Part shown: positions 1 to 8,305 of the stretch, one piece after another
Numbering within the stretch: the stretch's first letter is position 1
Layout of the letters: each line of letters starts with the position of its first letter
Origin: Zwartia vadi
GTDB taxonomy: Bacteria; Pseudomonadota; Gammaproteobacteria; Burkholderiales; Burkholderiaceae_B
Length of the DNA: 64,000 nucleotides
Assembly (NCBI RefSeq): GCF_030410375.1
Contig: NZ_JAUHHE010000003.1
Span: forward strand, 1 to 64,000
Reading direction: 5' to 3'
Position numbers and translations under genes: made by a program
Notes under the pieces: generated by a model
Seen by the model: only the letters and a program-made list of their open reading frames with translations
The model's database searches: none
What the model was told of the DNA's origin: nothing

Positions 1-122
1 GAAATCCGACCCCATTCCAGTTTGAACTACCTGACCCCTCGAGAATTCGTGGGAACACTGACTAATGAATTAACAACCCAGGCCAGAATTTCTAGTTACC
101 ACTGGTAGGAAATTCCCGGACA
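1..122. mobile_element. Probable insertion-sequence end (partial, cut by window edge)
   Basis: This AT/GC-mixed stretch has no gene. It adjoins an HD-hydrolase gene exactly where that gene loses homology to its family. Read towards the HD gene it ends in ACA at 120-122, and read on the minus strand it begins TGTCCGGG, as IS21-family ends do (TGT...ACA). It also carries short repeated words such as GACCCC at 9-14 and 33-38 (the second as TGACCCC). No transposase is visible because the window starts here. The IS identity is inferred from the terminal trinucleotide and the gene break, not from a recognised element. Confidence 0.4.
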
Positions 123-326
123 GGTCACTTCGATCGTATCGTGTAACAATGCCGCACAGATTACGTCCACATCTTCGATATGACCTTCATCCACCAAAAT
201 TGATGCCAACTCAAGAGGATGATTGATATAGGGTGTTTCTTCCTTGTCACTTCTTCGTTGGTCCTTGTGTTTCTCACCTGCGAAGTATGCAGCCCTGACT
301 ATTTTTGCCATTTCACTTTGAATCAT
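123..326 (-). pseudogene. HD-domain (MESH1/SpoT-like ppGpp hydrolase) N-terminal fragment
   Basis: The 5' part of a gene for a small HD hydrolase of the MESH1/RelA-SpoT class, which removes the 3'-pyrophosphate from (p)ppGpp. The N-terminal helix with A..FAGEKH, then the TPYINHPLELA signature and the HD pair of ALLHDTIE are all present, so metal-binding residues up to the central HD are intact. Family members run to about 180 residues. Here recognisable sequence stops after HDTIEVT, and the frame closes about ten residues later at 96. The rest of the domain is missing, so the product is unlikely to be active. The break coincides with the candidate insertion-sequence end. Confidence 0.65.
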
Positions 327-384
327 TTAAATTCTCCAATAATTCTTAACTATTCCTTGTACTGCCTCTTTCAGGAATCACAAT

Positions 385-1179
385 ATGTATGACTTTCATT
401 TAAAAATGTTTGAAATCATGCCTGAATGGGTCGTGCTGTGGATATATCCACTCGTCACACTTTCTGTGATGGCCGCACTTTCATTACTTTTCAGAAAATT
501 CATCACCACTGAAAGTCTCTACGATAACGATACAGACGTTGTCGACACTGCTACTCAAAATACCTTGAGCGCCGCCTATGTCATCATGGGTTTTACGCTT
601 GTTTTAGTAATGGGTTCCGCCGATACCTATGAAACAAATGTCATGAATGAAGGCACAAATATTGAAAGTCTCGATCGCATGCTAATGCTGGATGGCAGCC
701 CTCAAGCACTGGCTATGCGAAAGGACTTAATTCAATATTCAACTTCCATTGTCAATGATGAGTGGCCAAAATTACGTAATGGCGGGAATGCCTCGACAGA
801 GAATTTGATGCAACAATTAAGTAAAAACTTATTGCAGTTCAAGCCACAGACAGAGAAGCAAATTGCTTTGTATACAGAGATCGTTCGCAAAACAGACCTT
901 GTCATCCTTTCAAGAGAAATAAGATTACTCAATGCCTCCGGAGGCTTACCCACCCTATTTTGGACAATCAGCTATCTTTACCTATTCGGTGTAGCCATCA
1001 TTTGTGCATTGCGATTGAGTCATGCGACACCAATGAGGTTTGTTGCACTTAGCATACAAGTTACGATGCTCAGTCTCATTTTTTCAGCAGTCATGATTAT
1101 TGACCACCCCTACACCGGTCAAACTAAAGTATCCGCAGCACCAATCATTCAGGCTATTGAGTCAATGAAAAAATTATGA
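385..1179 (+). CDS. DUF4239 (bestrophin-like) membrane protein
   Basis: A 264-residue inner membrane protein that resembles DUF4239, a family described as bestrophin-like; no activity is established for it. Two hydrophobic segments lie near the N-terminus (about residues 16-35 and 63-82), followed by a polar central region of about 110 residues and two more hydrophobic segments (about 190-210 and 215-237). This two-plus-two layout is the family pattern. It is transcribed convergently with the TAXI genes and overlaps the end of the next one by six bases. A second member of the same family lies at 7494-8255, bracketing the region. Assignment is by overall layout and sequence feel, so the family is moderately sure and the function is unknown. 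Confidence 0.6.
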   Translation: MYDFHLKMFEIMPEWVVLWIYPLVTLSVMAALSLLFRKFITTESLYDNDTDVVDTATQNTLSAAYVIMGFTLVLVMGSADTYETNVMNEGTNIESLDRMLMLDGSPQALAMRKDLIQYSTSIVNDEWPKLRNGGNASTENLMQQLSKNLLQFKPQTEKQIALYTEIVRKTDLVILSREIRLLNASGGLPTLFWTISYLYLFGVAIICALRLSHATPMRFVALSIQVTMLSLIFSAVMIIDHPYTGQTKVSAAPIIQAIESMKKL

Positions 1180-2553
1180 TTCACATGACTTTAACTTCTC
1201 GTTTAATTTCTTTTGCATACCCTGCAATAAGTTTTTCTTAACAAAATAAAAACGAACTTCTGTTTCACTCAACCAACTACTTTCATTCAGCTGAATTAAA
1301 TAGTTGAGTCGGTCAAACAGCGCCATGACGTCGTCTTTCGATTGAGCTTTCTCGATATCTTCATCAAGATCCCGCATATTGATGAAATTCTTATACATAT
1401 ATTTTTTTGAGGGGTATGCCCGAATACCCATTATCCACTTCATGATTGGATAAATCAGAGCGAAAAAAGCGAGGAATACGACCCATGCGCTTTCAACAAT
1501 ACTGCCCAGCCACAAAGGGAGGTAATCAAAGACTACGGGCTGCCCTTGTGTATAGAACCTCTTGGCGACAGGGCTCAATGGGAATCCCGTCTCTTGAAAT
1601 TTAGGGAAATCTCCGGGTTTTGAAAAAAAGTCCTCGGTAAACTTGCCATACTCACTTGCCGCAAGCATGAATGCCCACTGAACGGCGGGATGAGTCGTCG
1701 ACTCGACCAACAGATTCGTTGTGGAACCAAGCACGACAATGTCTTCACGCGGTAGTATTTTTTCAAGGTTTAAGGATCCCCGCGGAATGACAAGCTTATG
1801 TAAAAATGGATATTTTTTCACGTACGCATCTGCCAGATTCATGCTTAGCACATGAATTTTTGGATCCTGCAACAAAGATTGCACGACTGGTGCATTAAAA
1901 CTATCAATAATAAATACAGCATCCAGCTCGCCAGCCTTGAGTTTTTCAGCAGACACAAGGTGTGGAAGCTCTATCAAGCCCTGTGAGTTGACTGCATCTT
2001 GCTGATTTGCAAGCAATGCACGCCTGAACATTTTATTTGAGTTGGTATCAGGCAAGCCGATTCCAATTTTTCTTTTCGCAAAGTAATCGAACGGATCATC
2101 GATATCTAATTTTTCACCTTTATAGAATATCCATATCGGCGCAAACTGCACACTACCTAAAGAAACCAGACCAGGATAGTCACTTTCAAGAGAAGCTCCA
2201 GCGGTGATGAAGCTTGCATTGACGACTGACTTGGGGTCTTCAAGATTTCGAAGGCCTTGCGCGAGTCCGTCTGTACGAATGAGCTGTAAATCAATCCCAT
2301 ATTTTTTAAAAATTGACTGAAATTTTTCTCCAATCAAACCATAAGAGGATCCAGCTTGACCAATTGCAAGATAAGCATTTTTGGGTGCGAAAGGATTCAC
2401 ATATATCACGATCGAGACTACAGCGATCACAATGAAGGGTAATAAAACTGCGAAGTAGCGCACGAGCCACAGCCATGCATTGGCTTCCCTTAATGCATAA
2501 CGTTTGTAATACCGTCGACAATTATTAAAAAATCTATCAATATTTTTAATCAT
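1174..2553 (-). CDS. Membrane-anchored TAXI-family solute-binding protein (copy 1)
   Basis: A 459-residue protein with the TAXI/NMT1-like periplasmic binding fold. After an N-terminal membrane segment (about residues 30-52) comes the family opening with IGQAGSSYG, then the substrate-binding domain to about residue 340. A second membrane segment (about 355-378) leads to a cytoplasmic tail of some 80 residues. Soluble TAXI proteins deliver ligands to TRAP transporters and lack the second anchor and the tail; no TRAP permease gene is nearby. The start overlaps the stop of the upstream paralogue by eight bases, which suggests translational coupling. It may act as a tethered sensor or receptor rather than a transporter subunit. 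Confidence 0.7.
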   Translation of the reverse strand: MIKNIDRFFNNCRRYYKRYALREANAWLWLVRYFAVLLPFIVIAVVSIVIYVNPFAPKNAYLAIGQAGSSYGLIGEKFQSIFKKYGIDLQLIRTDGLAQGLRNLEDPKSVVNASFITAGASLESDYPGLVSLGSVQFAPIWIFYKGEKLDIDDPFDYFAKRKIGIGLPDTNSNKMFRRALLANQQDAVNSQGLIELPHLVSAEKLKAGELDAVFIIDSFNAPVVQSLLQDPKIHVLSMNLADAYVKKYPFLHKLVIPRGSLNLEKILPREDIVVLGSTTNLLVESTTHPAVQWAFMLAASEYGKFTEDFFSKPGDFPKFQETGFPLSPVAKRFYTQGQPVVFDYLPLWLGSIVESAWVVFLAFFALIYPIMKWIMGIRAYPSKKYMYKNFINMRDLDEDIEKAQSKDDVMALFDRLNYLIQLNESSWLSETEVRFYFVKKNLLQGMQKKLNEKLKSCES

Positions 2554-3961
2554 GGTATTTCTCTTGCATTTGAACCTTCTGTAATTCGTTTAAATGACTT
2601 TCCAAACTTTGATTTACTTCTTGGGCAAGATAAGAAAGCTCTATGTAGTCTTTAGCATCCTCTGCGCTGCACCACATTGTCGATATCCGATTGTTAATAC
2701 CGGCAACCTGAAGCAATATTGACTGCAACGGATCAACTTTTGTGCATTTCAAACCTTCTGTTTTGAGAAACCTAAGATAGGCAAAACTATCATTTTTAAT
2801 TTTGGATGAAGCATAGGATCTCAAACTCAAAATCTTGATCAAAACCGGATAAATCAATACAAAAAATGCAAGAGTCTTTAGCCACATTTCATCAATTAAC
2901 GTGGCGAGCCATAAGGGAAAAGTTGAGAAAATCTGCGGGACGCCTGTGGCGTAGTATCTCTCTGCAACAGGGCTTAAGGGTAGAGAATCATAGTCGAGAT
3001 CTTTAGGAAACTCTCCTGGTTTCGAAAAAAACAGTTGCTCTTGACGATTGTATTGCCTGGCTGCTAATAAAAATGCCCATTGAATGGCTGGATGTAGATT
3101 TTTTTCAGTAAGCAAGGTGACTGAAGTGCTCAGAATCGTCACATCGTGACGAGGTAGCACACTCACGATATCAAACGATCCACGTGGGATGACAACTTTT
3201 TCTAAATTTGGATATTTTTTTATGTAAGCATCAGCGAGCTTAAAATCAAACACGTGAATTTCAGGACTTTTAATCAAATTTTGTACGACTTCAGTGTTGT
3301 ATGCATAAGTAATGAACATGGCATCAATCTTACCCTCCAACAGTTCACGTTCCGCATCACCATAAGAAAGTTCTTTCAGATCAAACTGTTCATCAATGTT
3401 GAAATGCACACTGCTAAATAGGCGCCTGAACATGCTGTTTGTAGCAGTGCCAGGCAATCCGATCGCAATTTTTTTATTTTTAAAAGCCTCCATCGGATCA
3501 TCGCTTTTTAAAACTTGTCCGCGGTAGAAAAGCCATAGTGGTGCCCGACTAACGCTTCCAAGCGACATAATATCCGGATGATTTGATGCCTCGATATGAC
3601 CCGCCATATAGAAACTCGCATTCACCGGTGAATTCGTATCTTCCAGTTTTACAAATCCCTCTTGTCTGCCTTCACCAGGAAGGACGGTGAGTTTAAGTCC
3701 ATACTTGGAAAATGTTTGTTGAAAGGACTCCGACATTTTTTCAGTCGTTGAGCCCTTTTGCCCGGATGCAATGGTTGTATTGCCAGGCGGTAGTATTTGA
3801 AAGTAGTAAAACAAAATAACGGACAAGATCACCAGCGCACAAAATGCTGTGAGATAGTAATTCATGACCCAGCGCCAGGTTCGATATTCGTTTCTGTAAC
3901 CGAACCTAAAATAGTAGGCTATGCTCGTAACGAGGTTGCTATTAAACCGATTGGATTTCAT
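2546..3961 (-). CDS. Membrane-anchored TAXI-family solute-binding protein (copy 2)
   Basis: A 471-residue paralogue of the protein encoded just downstream, with the same layout: N-terminal membrane segment (about residues 33-52), an IASGQKGSTTE binding-domain opening, a second membrane segment (about 363-383) and a cytoplasmic tail of about 85 residues. Shared blocks such as VNASF, SLGSV and the VIPRGS stretch show tandem duplication. The gene lies 33 bases from the carbonic anhydrase stop and is probably co-transcribed with it. No TRAP permease is encoded nearby. The ligand is unknown; members of this anchored type are often annotated as C4-dicarboxylate binding proteins without experimental support. 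Confidence 0.7.
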   Translation of the reverse strand: MKSNRFNSNLVTSIAYYFRFGYRNEYRTWRWVMNYYLTAFCALVILSVILFYYFQILPPGNTTIASGQKGSTTEKMSESFQQTFSKYGLKLTVLPGEGRQEGFVKLEDTNSPVNASFYMAGHIEASNHPDIMSLGSVSRAPLWLFYRGQVLKSDDPMEAFKNKKIAIGLPGTATNSMFRRLFSSVHFNIDEQFDLKELSYGDAERELLEGKIDAMFITYAYNTEVVQNLIKSPEIHVFDFKLADAYIKKYPNLEKVVIPRGSFDIVSVLPRHDVTILSTSVTLLTEKNLHPAIQWAFLLAARQYNRQEQLFFSKPGEFPKDLDYDSLPLSPVAERYYATGVPQIFSTFPLWLATLIDEMWLKTLAFFVLIYPVLIKILSLRSYASSKIKNDSFAYLRFLKTEGLKCTKVDPLQSILLQVAGINNRISTMWCSAEDAKDYIELSYLAQEVNQSLESHLNELQKVQMQEKYHD

Positions 3962-3994
3962 TCACTCTTCTCGAGTCATATCCATCACAATTCA

Positions 3995-4612
3995 TCATGA
4001 TTCAATAATAGAAACTTTGCCGCTGTGCAAATGATAGACACCACCTACAACTTTCAATAGACCGCTCTCTACTCGTTTTTTAAGTATGGGTTCAGCGGAC
4101 TTCAAAATCGAAACGTTTTTTTTCACATTATTAATGACAGCTTCATTTTGCCAATGCTCATCATCATCGTGTCTGACTTGCTCAACGGTTGGCACAAGCG
4201 AGTCAATTAATTGCGCAATATGACCATCAAAAACTGCGTTGGATGAAACCGCTTTTATTGCTGCGTTGACCGCACCACAGCCAGAGTGACCTAAAACCAA
4301 GATCACTGAAGCTCCAAGCACCTCTGTTCCATACTCAAGGCTACCGAGAATTTCAGGCGTGACAAAATTTCCAGCTACCCGCGTCACGAACAGATTGCCA
4401 TGACTCTCGTCGAAGGTGTGTTCGGGGCTCACTCTGGAGTCTGCGCATCCCAAAATACAAGCATAAGGATACTGATGGTTTTTTATCCCGGGGTCTTGAT
4501 ATTTAAATGAATCCGGTGAATCAAAACCAGCGATGTAGCGTTTGTTGCCGGCGATCAGGCGATTCAAAGCTTCGTCGGGAGGGACGGTAATGTTAGTATC
4601 TGATTGACTCAT
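3995..4612 (-). CDS. Beta-class carbonic anhydrase
   Basis: A 205-residue zinc enzyme that interconverts CO2 and bicarbonate. The zinc ligands and catalytic dyad are visible as the CADSRV motif (Cys, Asp, Arg) and the later HSGCGAV motif (His and Cys), both standard for beta carbonic anhydrases. The open frame extends upstream to 4693, but the ATG at 4612 gives the usual length and a normal N-terminus; the extension would have no family match. It heads the minus-strand group with the two anchored TAXI proteins, which is an unusual partnership. It is distinct in sequence from the second beta carbonic anhydrase at 63113-63778. Confidence 0.88.
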   Translation of the reverse strand: MSQSDTNITVPPDEALNRLIAGNKRYIAGFDSPDSFKYQDPGIKNHQYPYACILGCADSRVSPEHTFDESHGNLFVTRVAGNFVTPEILGSLEYGTEVLGASVILVLGHSGCGAVNAAIKAVSSNAVFDGHIAQLIDSLVPTVEQVRHDDDEHWQNEAVINNVKKNVSILKSAEPILKKRVESGLLKVVGGVYHLHSGKVSIIES

Positions 4613-4737
4613 AAAATTAGGGTGCAGTTGTTGAGTAAAGATCAAACTCTCAGTCAAAACTGTAAATCCGCCCCAAGGTTTGATGAGCCACAAATTTTGA
4701 TTTGTCAGAATTCGTCGGAATTCAATACTCCACCGTG

Positions 4738-6756
4738 ATGACTAAAAAGCCATTCTTATGCGTCTTATTTTGCCTATTGTTTTTTTTAGGCATGCACACT
4801 CACGCAACGACTCCAAGCATCACACAATACTCTGCGCCACCGATTCTCAACTCAAACATAAGCGTAATGATCGACCCATCAGGTTCGCTCAGTTTTCAAG
4901 ACATCCAGTCACCAGCAAATCAAGAAAAATTTAAACCTGCGGTGAATTGGGGAAATGAGCTCAATTTTGGTTTTAGCTCTGCCGCGTATTGGATCAAACT
5001 TTCACTTTCAAGCCCTGATCCCAATCTGACGAACTGGATTTTGGAAATACCTTATTTTGGACTGGATCATATCGATTTTTACTCGCCTCAAGGCGAAGTC
5101 TTGCGAACTGGCAATCTTATGTCAGTCGATACAAGAAGAATATTTTATCGGTACTACGCCTTTCCAATCGAGCTAGGTGCACAAACGAGTCACTACTATC
5201 TGCGTATCGATTCAAAGCAAAATATTTCTGTCCCTCTGAATCTATGGGAGCAGTCGGCCTTTGACAGACATATCCAGACAGACACATTGATTCAGGCATT
5301 TTATTATGGTGGCCTGGGGATACTCGCGGCCTTTAATTTTCTGATCTTTCTCTACTTGAGAGATCGATCTCATCTTTATTATTCAGCTTTCGCGATTCTG
5401 TTTGGACTCGGAATTTTTGCTGGTAATGGTTTTGGACGTCTTTTTTTATGGCCCAATTCCCCACTCTGGGATCAAATTTCACAAGTTGTGTTGCTGACCC
5501 TGGGTACGACGATGGCGCTCGTTTTTTCAACAAAATTTTTGAATACAAAAAATGAACAACCACTGATTAACGTCATTTTTAATATTCTGATTTGTATTCT
5601 TCTGTCATATGCCGTACTCATCGTCTTGGCTGACAGCTTTGGCATATCAAAAAATTTCCTTTTTCAAATTTTTCCTCTGATTGTTTTACCGGTCATCGTC
5701 ATGGTTTTACTCGGGGGATTTCGCGCTTATCGTCATGGACAATACAGCGCAAAGTTTTTTCTAATTTCTTGGGGGACGTTGTGCGTAGGTGGTGTCTTGG
5801 CTAGTTTGCGTCAACTTGATCTCATTCCCACGAACTGGTTCACCTCCTATGCTTTACAAATCTCTTCATCAATCGAAATGTTGTTATTATCCTTCGCTCT
5901 AGCCAGCCGCATCCAGCACGAACGCCTCCTTAGAGAAAAAGCACAACAGGAAGCCCTCATTTCAAAAGAAACACTTGTACAAACTTTACGCGCCTCTGAA
6001 GAAAGGTTAGAAAAGCAAGTTTTTAATCGTACAAACGATCTGAGAACGATGCTTGAAAATGAGAAAAAACTACGGGAACAATACATACGCTTTGGTTCGC
6101 TGATCTCGCACGAATTTAGAAGTCCCTTGGGGATTATCGAAAATCAGACAGCTTTACTGAGTCGTCAAACAGAAAACGATAATCAAAAAAAACGTCTATC
6201 TATCATTAGTTCAGCAACACATAGACTCGCATTGTTATTTGACAGATGGCTCCAAGGCGACCGACTTGAGAGTCATATCGACACAGACAGACCCCAGATC
6301 ATCGAAATTGACTCTTGGCTAAAGGGAACTATCGATAAATGTAGGGGCTATCATCCTAATCATATTTTTATCTACCACTCCCCGATACAATCGCCGACCC
6401 TGATGTTGGACGAAAAAATGCTTGAGGTGGTGGTACTCAACATCATTGATAATGCATGCAAGTACTCAGAACCTCAATCCAAAATCAACATCAGATTACT
6501 TGTTGACAAAAATAGAGTCGGGATTTCGATTGCAGACTCAGGCTTAGGCATTGATCCGGCGAATCACGAAAAAATATTCGAAGAGTATGTGCAAGTAGAT
6601 TCTGGAAAAAATAAGAAAGGGTATGGTTTGGGACTGTCTTTTGTTAAAAAGGTGATGGAATTTTATGGTGGAGAAATCGAGGTGAATAGCGCTCTTGGGC
6701 AAGGCGCTGAATTCATTGCATGGTTTCCAGAAACAACTCTCACACCATCCACTTGA
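4738..6756 (+). CDS. 7TMR-DISM sensor histidine kinase
   Basis: A 672-residue membrane sensor kinase. A signal peptide (KPFLCVLFCLLFF) precedes an extracellular 7TMR-DISMED2-like domain (about residues 40-180), then seven hydrophobic segments (about 190-395), a coiled linker, a HisKA domain with phospho-acceptor His458 in SHEFRSP, and an HATPase domain with N-box NIIDNACKYS and G-boxes DSGLGI and GYGLGLS. The DISM extracellular domain is thought to bind carbohydrates or other small ligands. The ATG at 4738 is preferred over the upstream TTG at 4702 because it begins the signal peptide directly. The response regulator at 6786-7475 faces it and ends 29 bases away. Confidence 0.85.
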   Translation: MTKKPFLCVLFCLLFFLGMHTHATTPSITQYSAPPILNSNISVMIDPSGSLSFQDIQSPANQEKFKPAVNWGNELNFGFSSAAYWIKLSLSSPDPNLTNWILEIPYFGLDHIDFYSPQGEVLRTGNLMSVDTRRIFYRYYAFPIELGAQTSHYYLRIDSKQNISVPLNLWEQSAFDRHIQTDTLIQAFYYGGLGILAAFNFLIFLYLRDRSHLYYSAFAILFGLGIFAGNGFGRLFLWPNSPLWDQISQVVLLTLGTTMALVFSTKFLNTKNEQPLINVIFNILICILLSYAVLIVLADSFGISKNFLFQIFPLIVLPVIVMVLLGGFRAYRHGQYSAKFFLISWGTLCVGGVLASLRQLDLIPTNWFTSYALQISSSIEMLLLSFALASRIQHERLLREKAQQEALISKETLVQTLRASEERLEKQVFNRTNDLRTMLENEKKLREQYIRFGSLISHEFRSPLGIIENQTALLSRQTENDNQKKRLSIISSATHRLALLFDRWLQGDRLESHIDTDRPQIIEIDSWLKGTIDKCRGYHPNHIFIYHSPIQSPTLMLDEKMLEVVVLNIIDNACKYSEPQSKINIRLLVDKNRVGISIADSGLGIDPANHEKIFEEYVQVDSGKNKKGYGLGLSFVKKVMEFYGGEIEVNSALGQGAEFIAWFPETTLTPST

Positions 6757-6785
6757 CAGACTAAACGAAGTCTACTGACTTGCGC

Positions 6786-7475
6786 TCAGTCAGAGGCCTT
6801 CATGATTCCATTGAATGCCAGACCGACACCGTAAACAGTTTGAAGTGGAAATTTCACCACACCGGCGTCCTCAATTTTTTTTCTCAATCTACGCAACATG
6901 ACTTCGAGACGACGATTATCGTACACCAGTGGATTAAAACCGAGACCTTTGATGATATCGTCCCGCGCGATGACTTGACCAGATTTTTGAACGAAACAAT
7001 TCAACAGTGCAAATTCGCTTCTTGTCAGTTCTATCTCGAGATTATTTGGGGTCTTCAGTTCCCATCTGACTGCGTTCAAGCGCCAGGTTTCAGAATCGGT
7101 AGATAGCGCAGCGCTTTGTCTTCTCTCTATTCGATGCAAAATTGCGAGCAACTCGTCACTGGGAAAGGGTTTGACTAGATAATAATCTGCGTCAACATTC
7201 ATGCCCAGGATTCGATCATGAGGCTGACCCTCACAACTCAAGACAATTGAGTCTGTGCCTGATTGTTTGGGGTATTTTCTCAGGATATCCAATCCGTCGC
7301 CATCAGGAAGGTTTCTATCCAAAATTAAAATATCGTATTGATTAGACTGAATCCAATCAAGATACTCTTGAATACTTCCTACCCCGTTAGCATCAAAATT
7401 TTCAAGTGTTAAGAGCTCAACCAAGCCATCACGAAATTCAACTTCATCCTCAACAATCAAAACTTTAGGGGGCAT
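6786..7475 (-). CDS. OmpR/PhoB-family response regulator
   Basis: A 229-residue two-domain regulator. The receiver domain has the acidic pair in VEDE, phospho-acceptor Asp53 in ILDRNLP and the conserved lysine in LVKPF. The usual Thr/Ser switch position reads LSCEG, so a serine takes its place. The C-terminal half (about residues 128-220) is a winged helix with the ELTRSEFALL and LRRLRKKIE elements of the OmpR class. It converges on the DISM kinase gene, its probable partner. It reads in the same direction as the DUF4239 gene just upstream (18-base gap), so the two are likely one transcript. Confidence 0.85.
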   Translation of the reverse strand: MPPKVLIVEDEVEFRDGLVELLTLENFDANGVGSIQEYLDWIQSNQYDILILDRNLPDGDGLDILRKYPKQSGTDSIVLSCEGQPHDRILGMNVDADYYLVKPFPSDELLAILHRIERRQSAALSTDSETWRLNAVRWELKTPNNLEIELTRSEFALLNCFVQKSGQVIARDDIIKGLGFNPLVYDNRRLEVMLRRLRKKIEDAGVVKFPLQTVYGVGLAFNGIMKASD

Positions 7476-7493
7476 GGCTTTTCCTCAGGAAAA

Positions 7494-8255
7494 TTATTCT
7501 TGTAAAAGCCTGTATGTCACATGAAGCGGCTCAAGAGAGGCATAGATCAAACCATCAAAGGCGCCATCCAATTCAAGCATTAAGAATATTGCTGAAGAGA
7601 CAGACAATGAACAGAGTGCTTTGATTATTACCGTATGCTTATTGAGCGGCGACATAAGTCCAAAACAGCCAAACGTAATGACTAACCAAAACCATAAAAC
7701 AATCAGAAAAAAATCAGGAATAGAGCTTCCTATACTCGTCACCGCAAACCATCTCGATTGAAGCAAATCATCTGTTAGTCGAATCATTTGTTCAAACAGG
7801 ACGCGATGATATGCATCTGTTGGCTGCAGCGATCGGATTTGATCGACTAAGTCTTCTAATTTGGAAAAAATAATCGACTGACTGATTTGCTCCTCAGTTT
7901 GATTTTTGTATCCATTTGATGAAAGGCTGTCCTTCACGATGCTTAGCAAAGATAAGTCTATTACCCGTGCCTGCTCAGTCTCATATTTTTTAAGAAGACG
8001 ATGCAAAGTTAAGATCTGTATTGCAGAGTGCTTGATTGCTCGCTCGGTATGATCAAATGACTCTTTGGTGGAATTTATCAATAAACCCAACACGACAGCA
8101 GTGAGTGTCGCAACGATCCCAACAGTCATGGTCATGGATCTGACAGTATCCCCTCCTAGAGGTTTACGCCTCAATTTAGCGATACAGTACATGCAAAAAA
8201 TCGAGACACTGAAAGTGGTTACAAAAAATGTTGCTGCGACAATCAGACTTGCCAT
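7494..8255 (-). CDS. DUF4239 (bestrophin-like) membrane protein, second copy
   Basis: A 253-residue membrane protein of the same broad family as the gene at 385-1179. It has an N-terminal hydrophobic segment (about residues 4-25), a second one (about 42-62) followed by NSTKESFD, which is typical of DUF4239, a polar helical middle region, and two further segments (about 180-200 and 210-228). It lies immediately upstream of the response regulator gene. Function is unknown. The two family members flank the TAXI, carbonic anhydrase and kinase genes, which suggests the whole 0.4-8.3 kb block works together. Confidence 0.6.
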   Translation of the reverse strand: MASLIVAATFFVTTFSVSIFCMYCIAKLRRKPLGGDTVRSMTMTVGIVATLTAVVLGLLINSTKESFDHTERAIKHSAIQILTLHRLLKKYETEQARVIDLSLLSIVKDSLSSNGYKNQTEEQISQSIIFSKLEDLVDQIRSLQPTDAYHRVLFEQMIRLTDDLLQSRWFAVTSIGSSIPDFFLIVLWFWLVITFGCFGLMSPLNKHTVIIKALCSLSVSSAIFLMLELDGAFDGLIYASLEPLHVTYRLLQE

Positions 8256-8305
8256 CTACTCTTTGATCCGAATGCAGACACGAAAAGCTAATCTCACCAT
8301 GCAGA

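Noticed and set aside
5333..5563. Minus-strand frame within the DISM kinase gene
   Set aside because: Shadow of the kinase coding sequence with no independent support.
6775..6793. CTGACT/AGTCAG hairpin between the DISM kinase and its regulator
   Set aside because: The stem is short, runs into the regulator stop codon and has no T-run on either strand.
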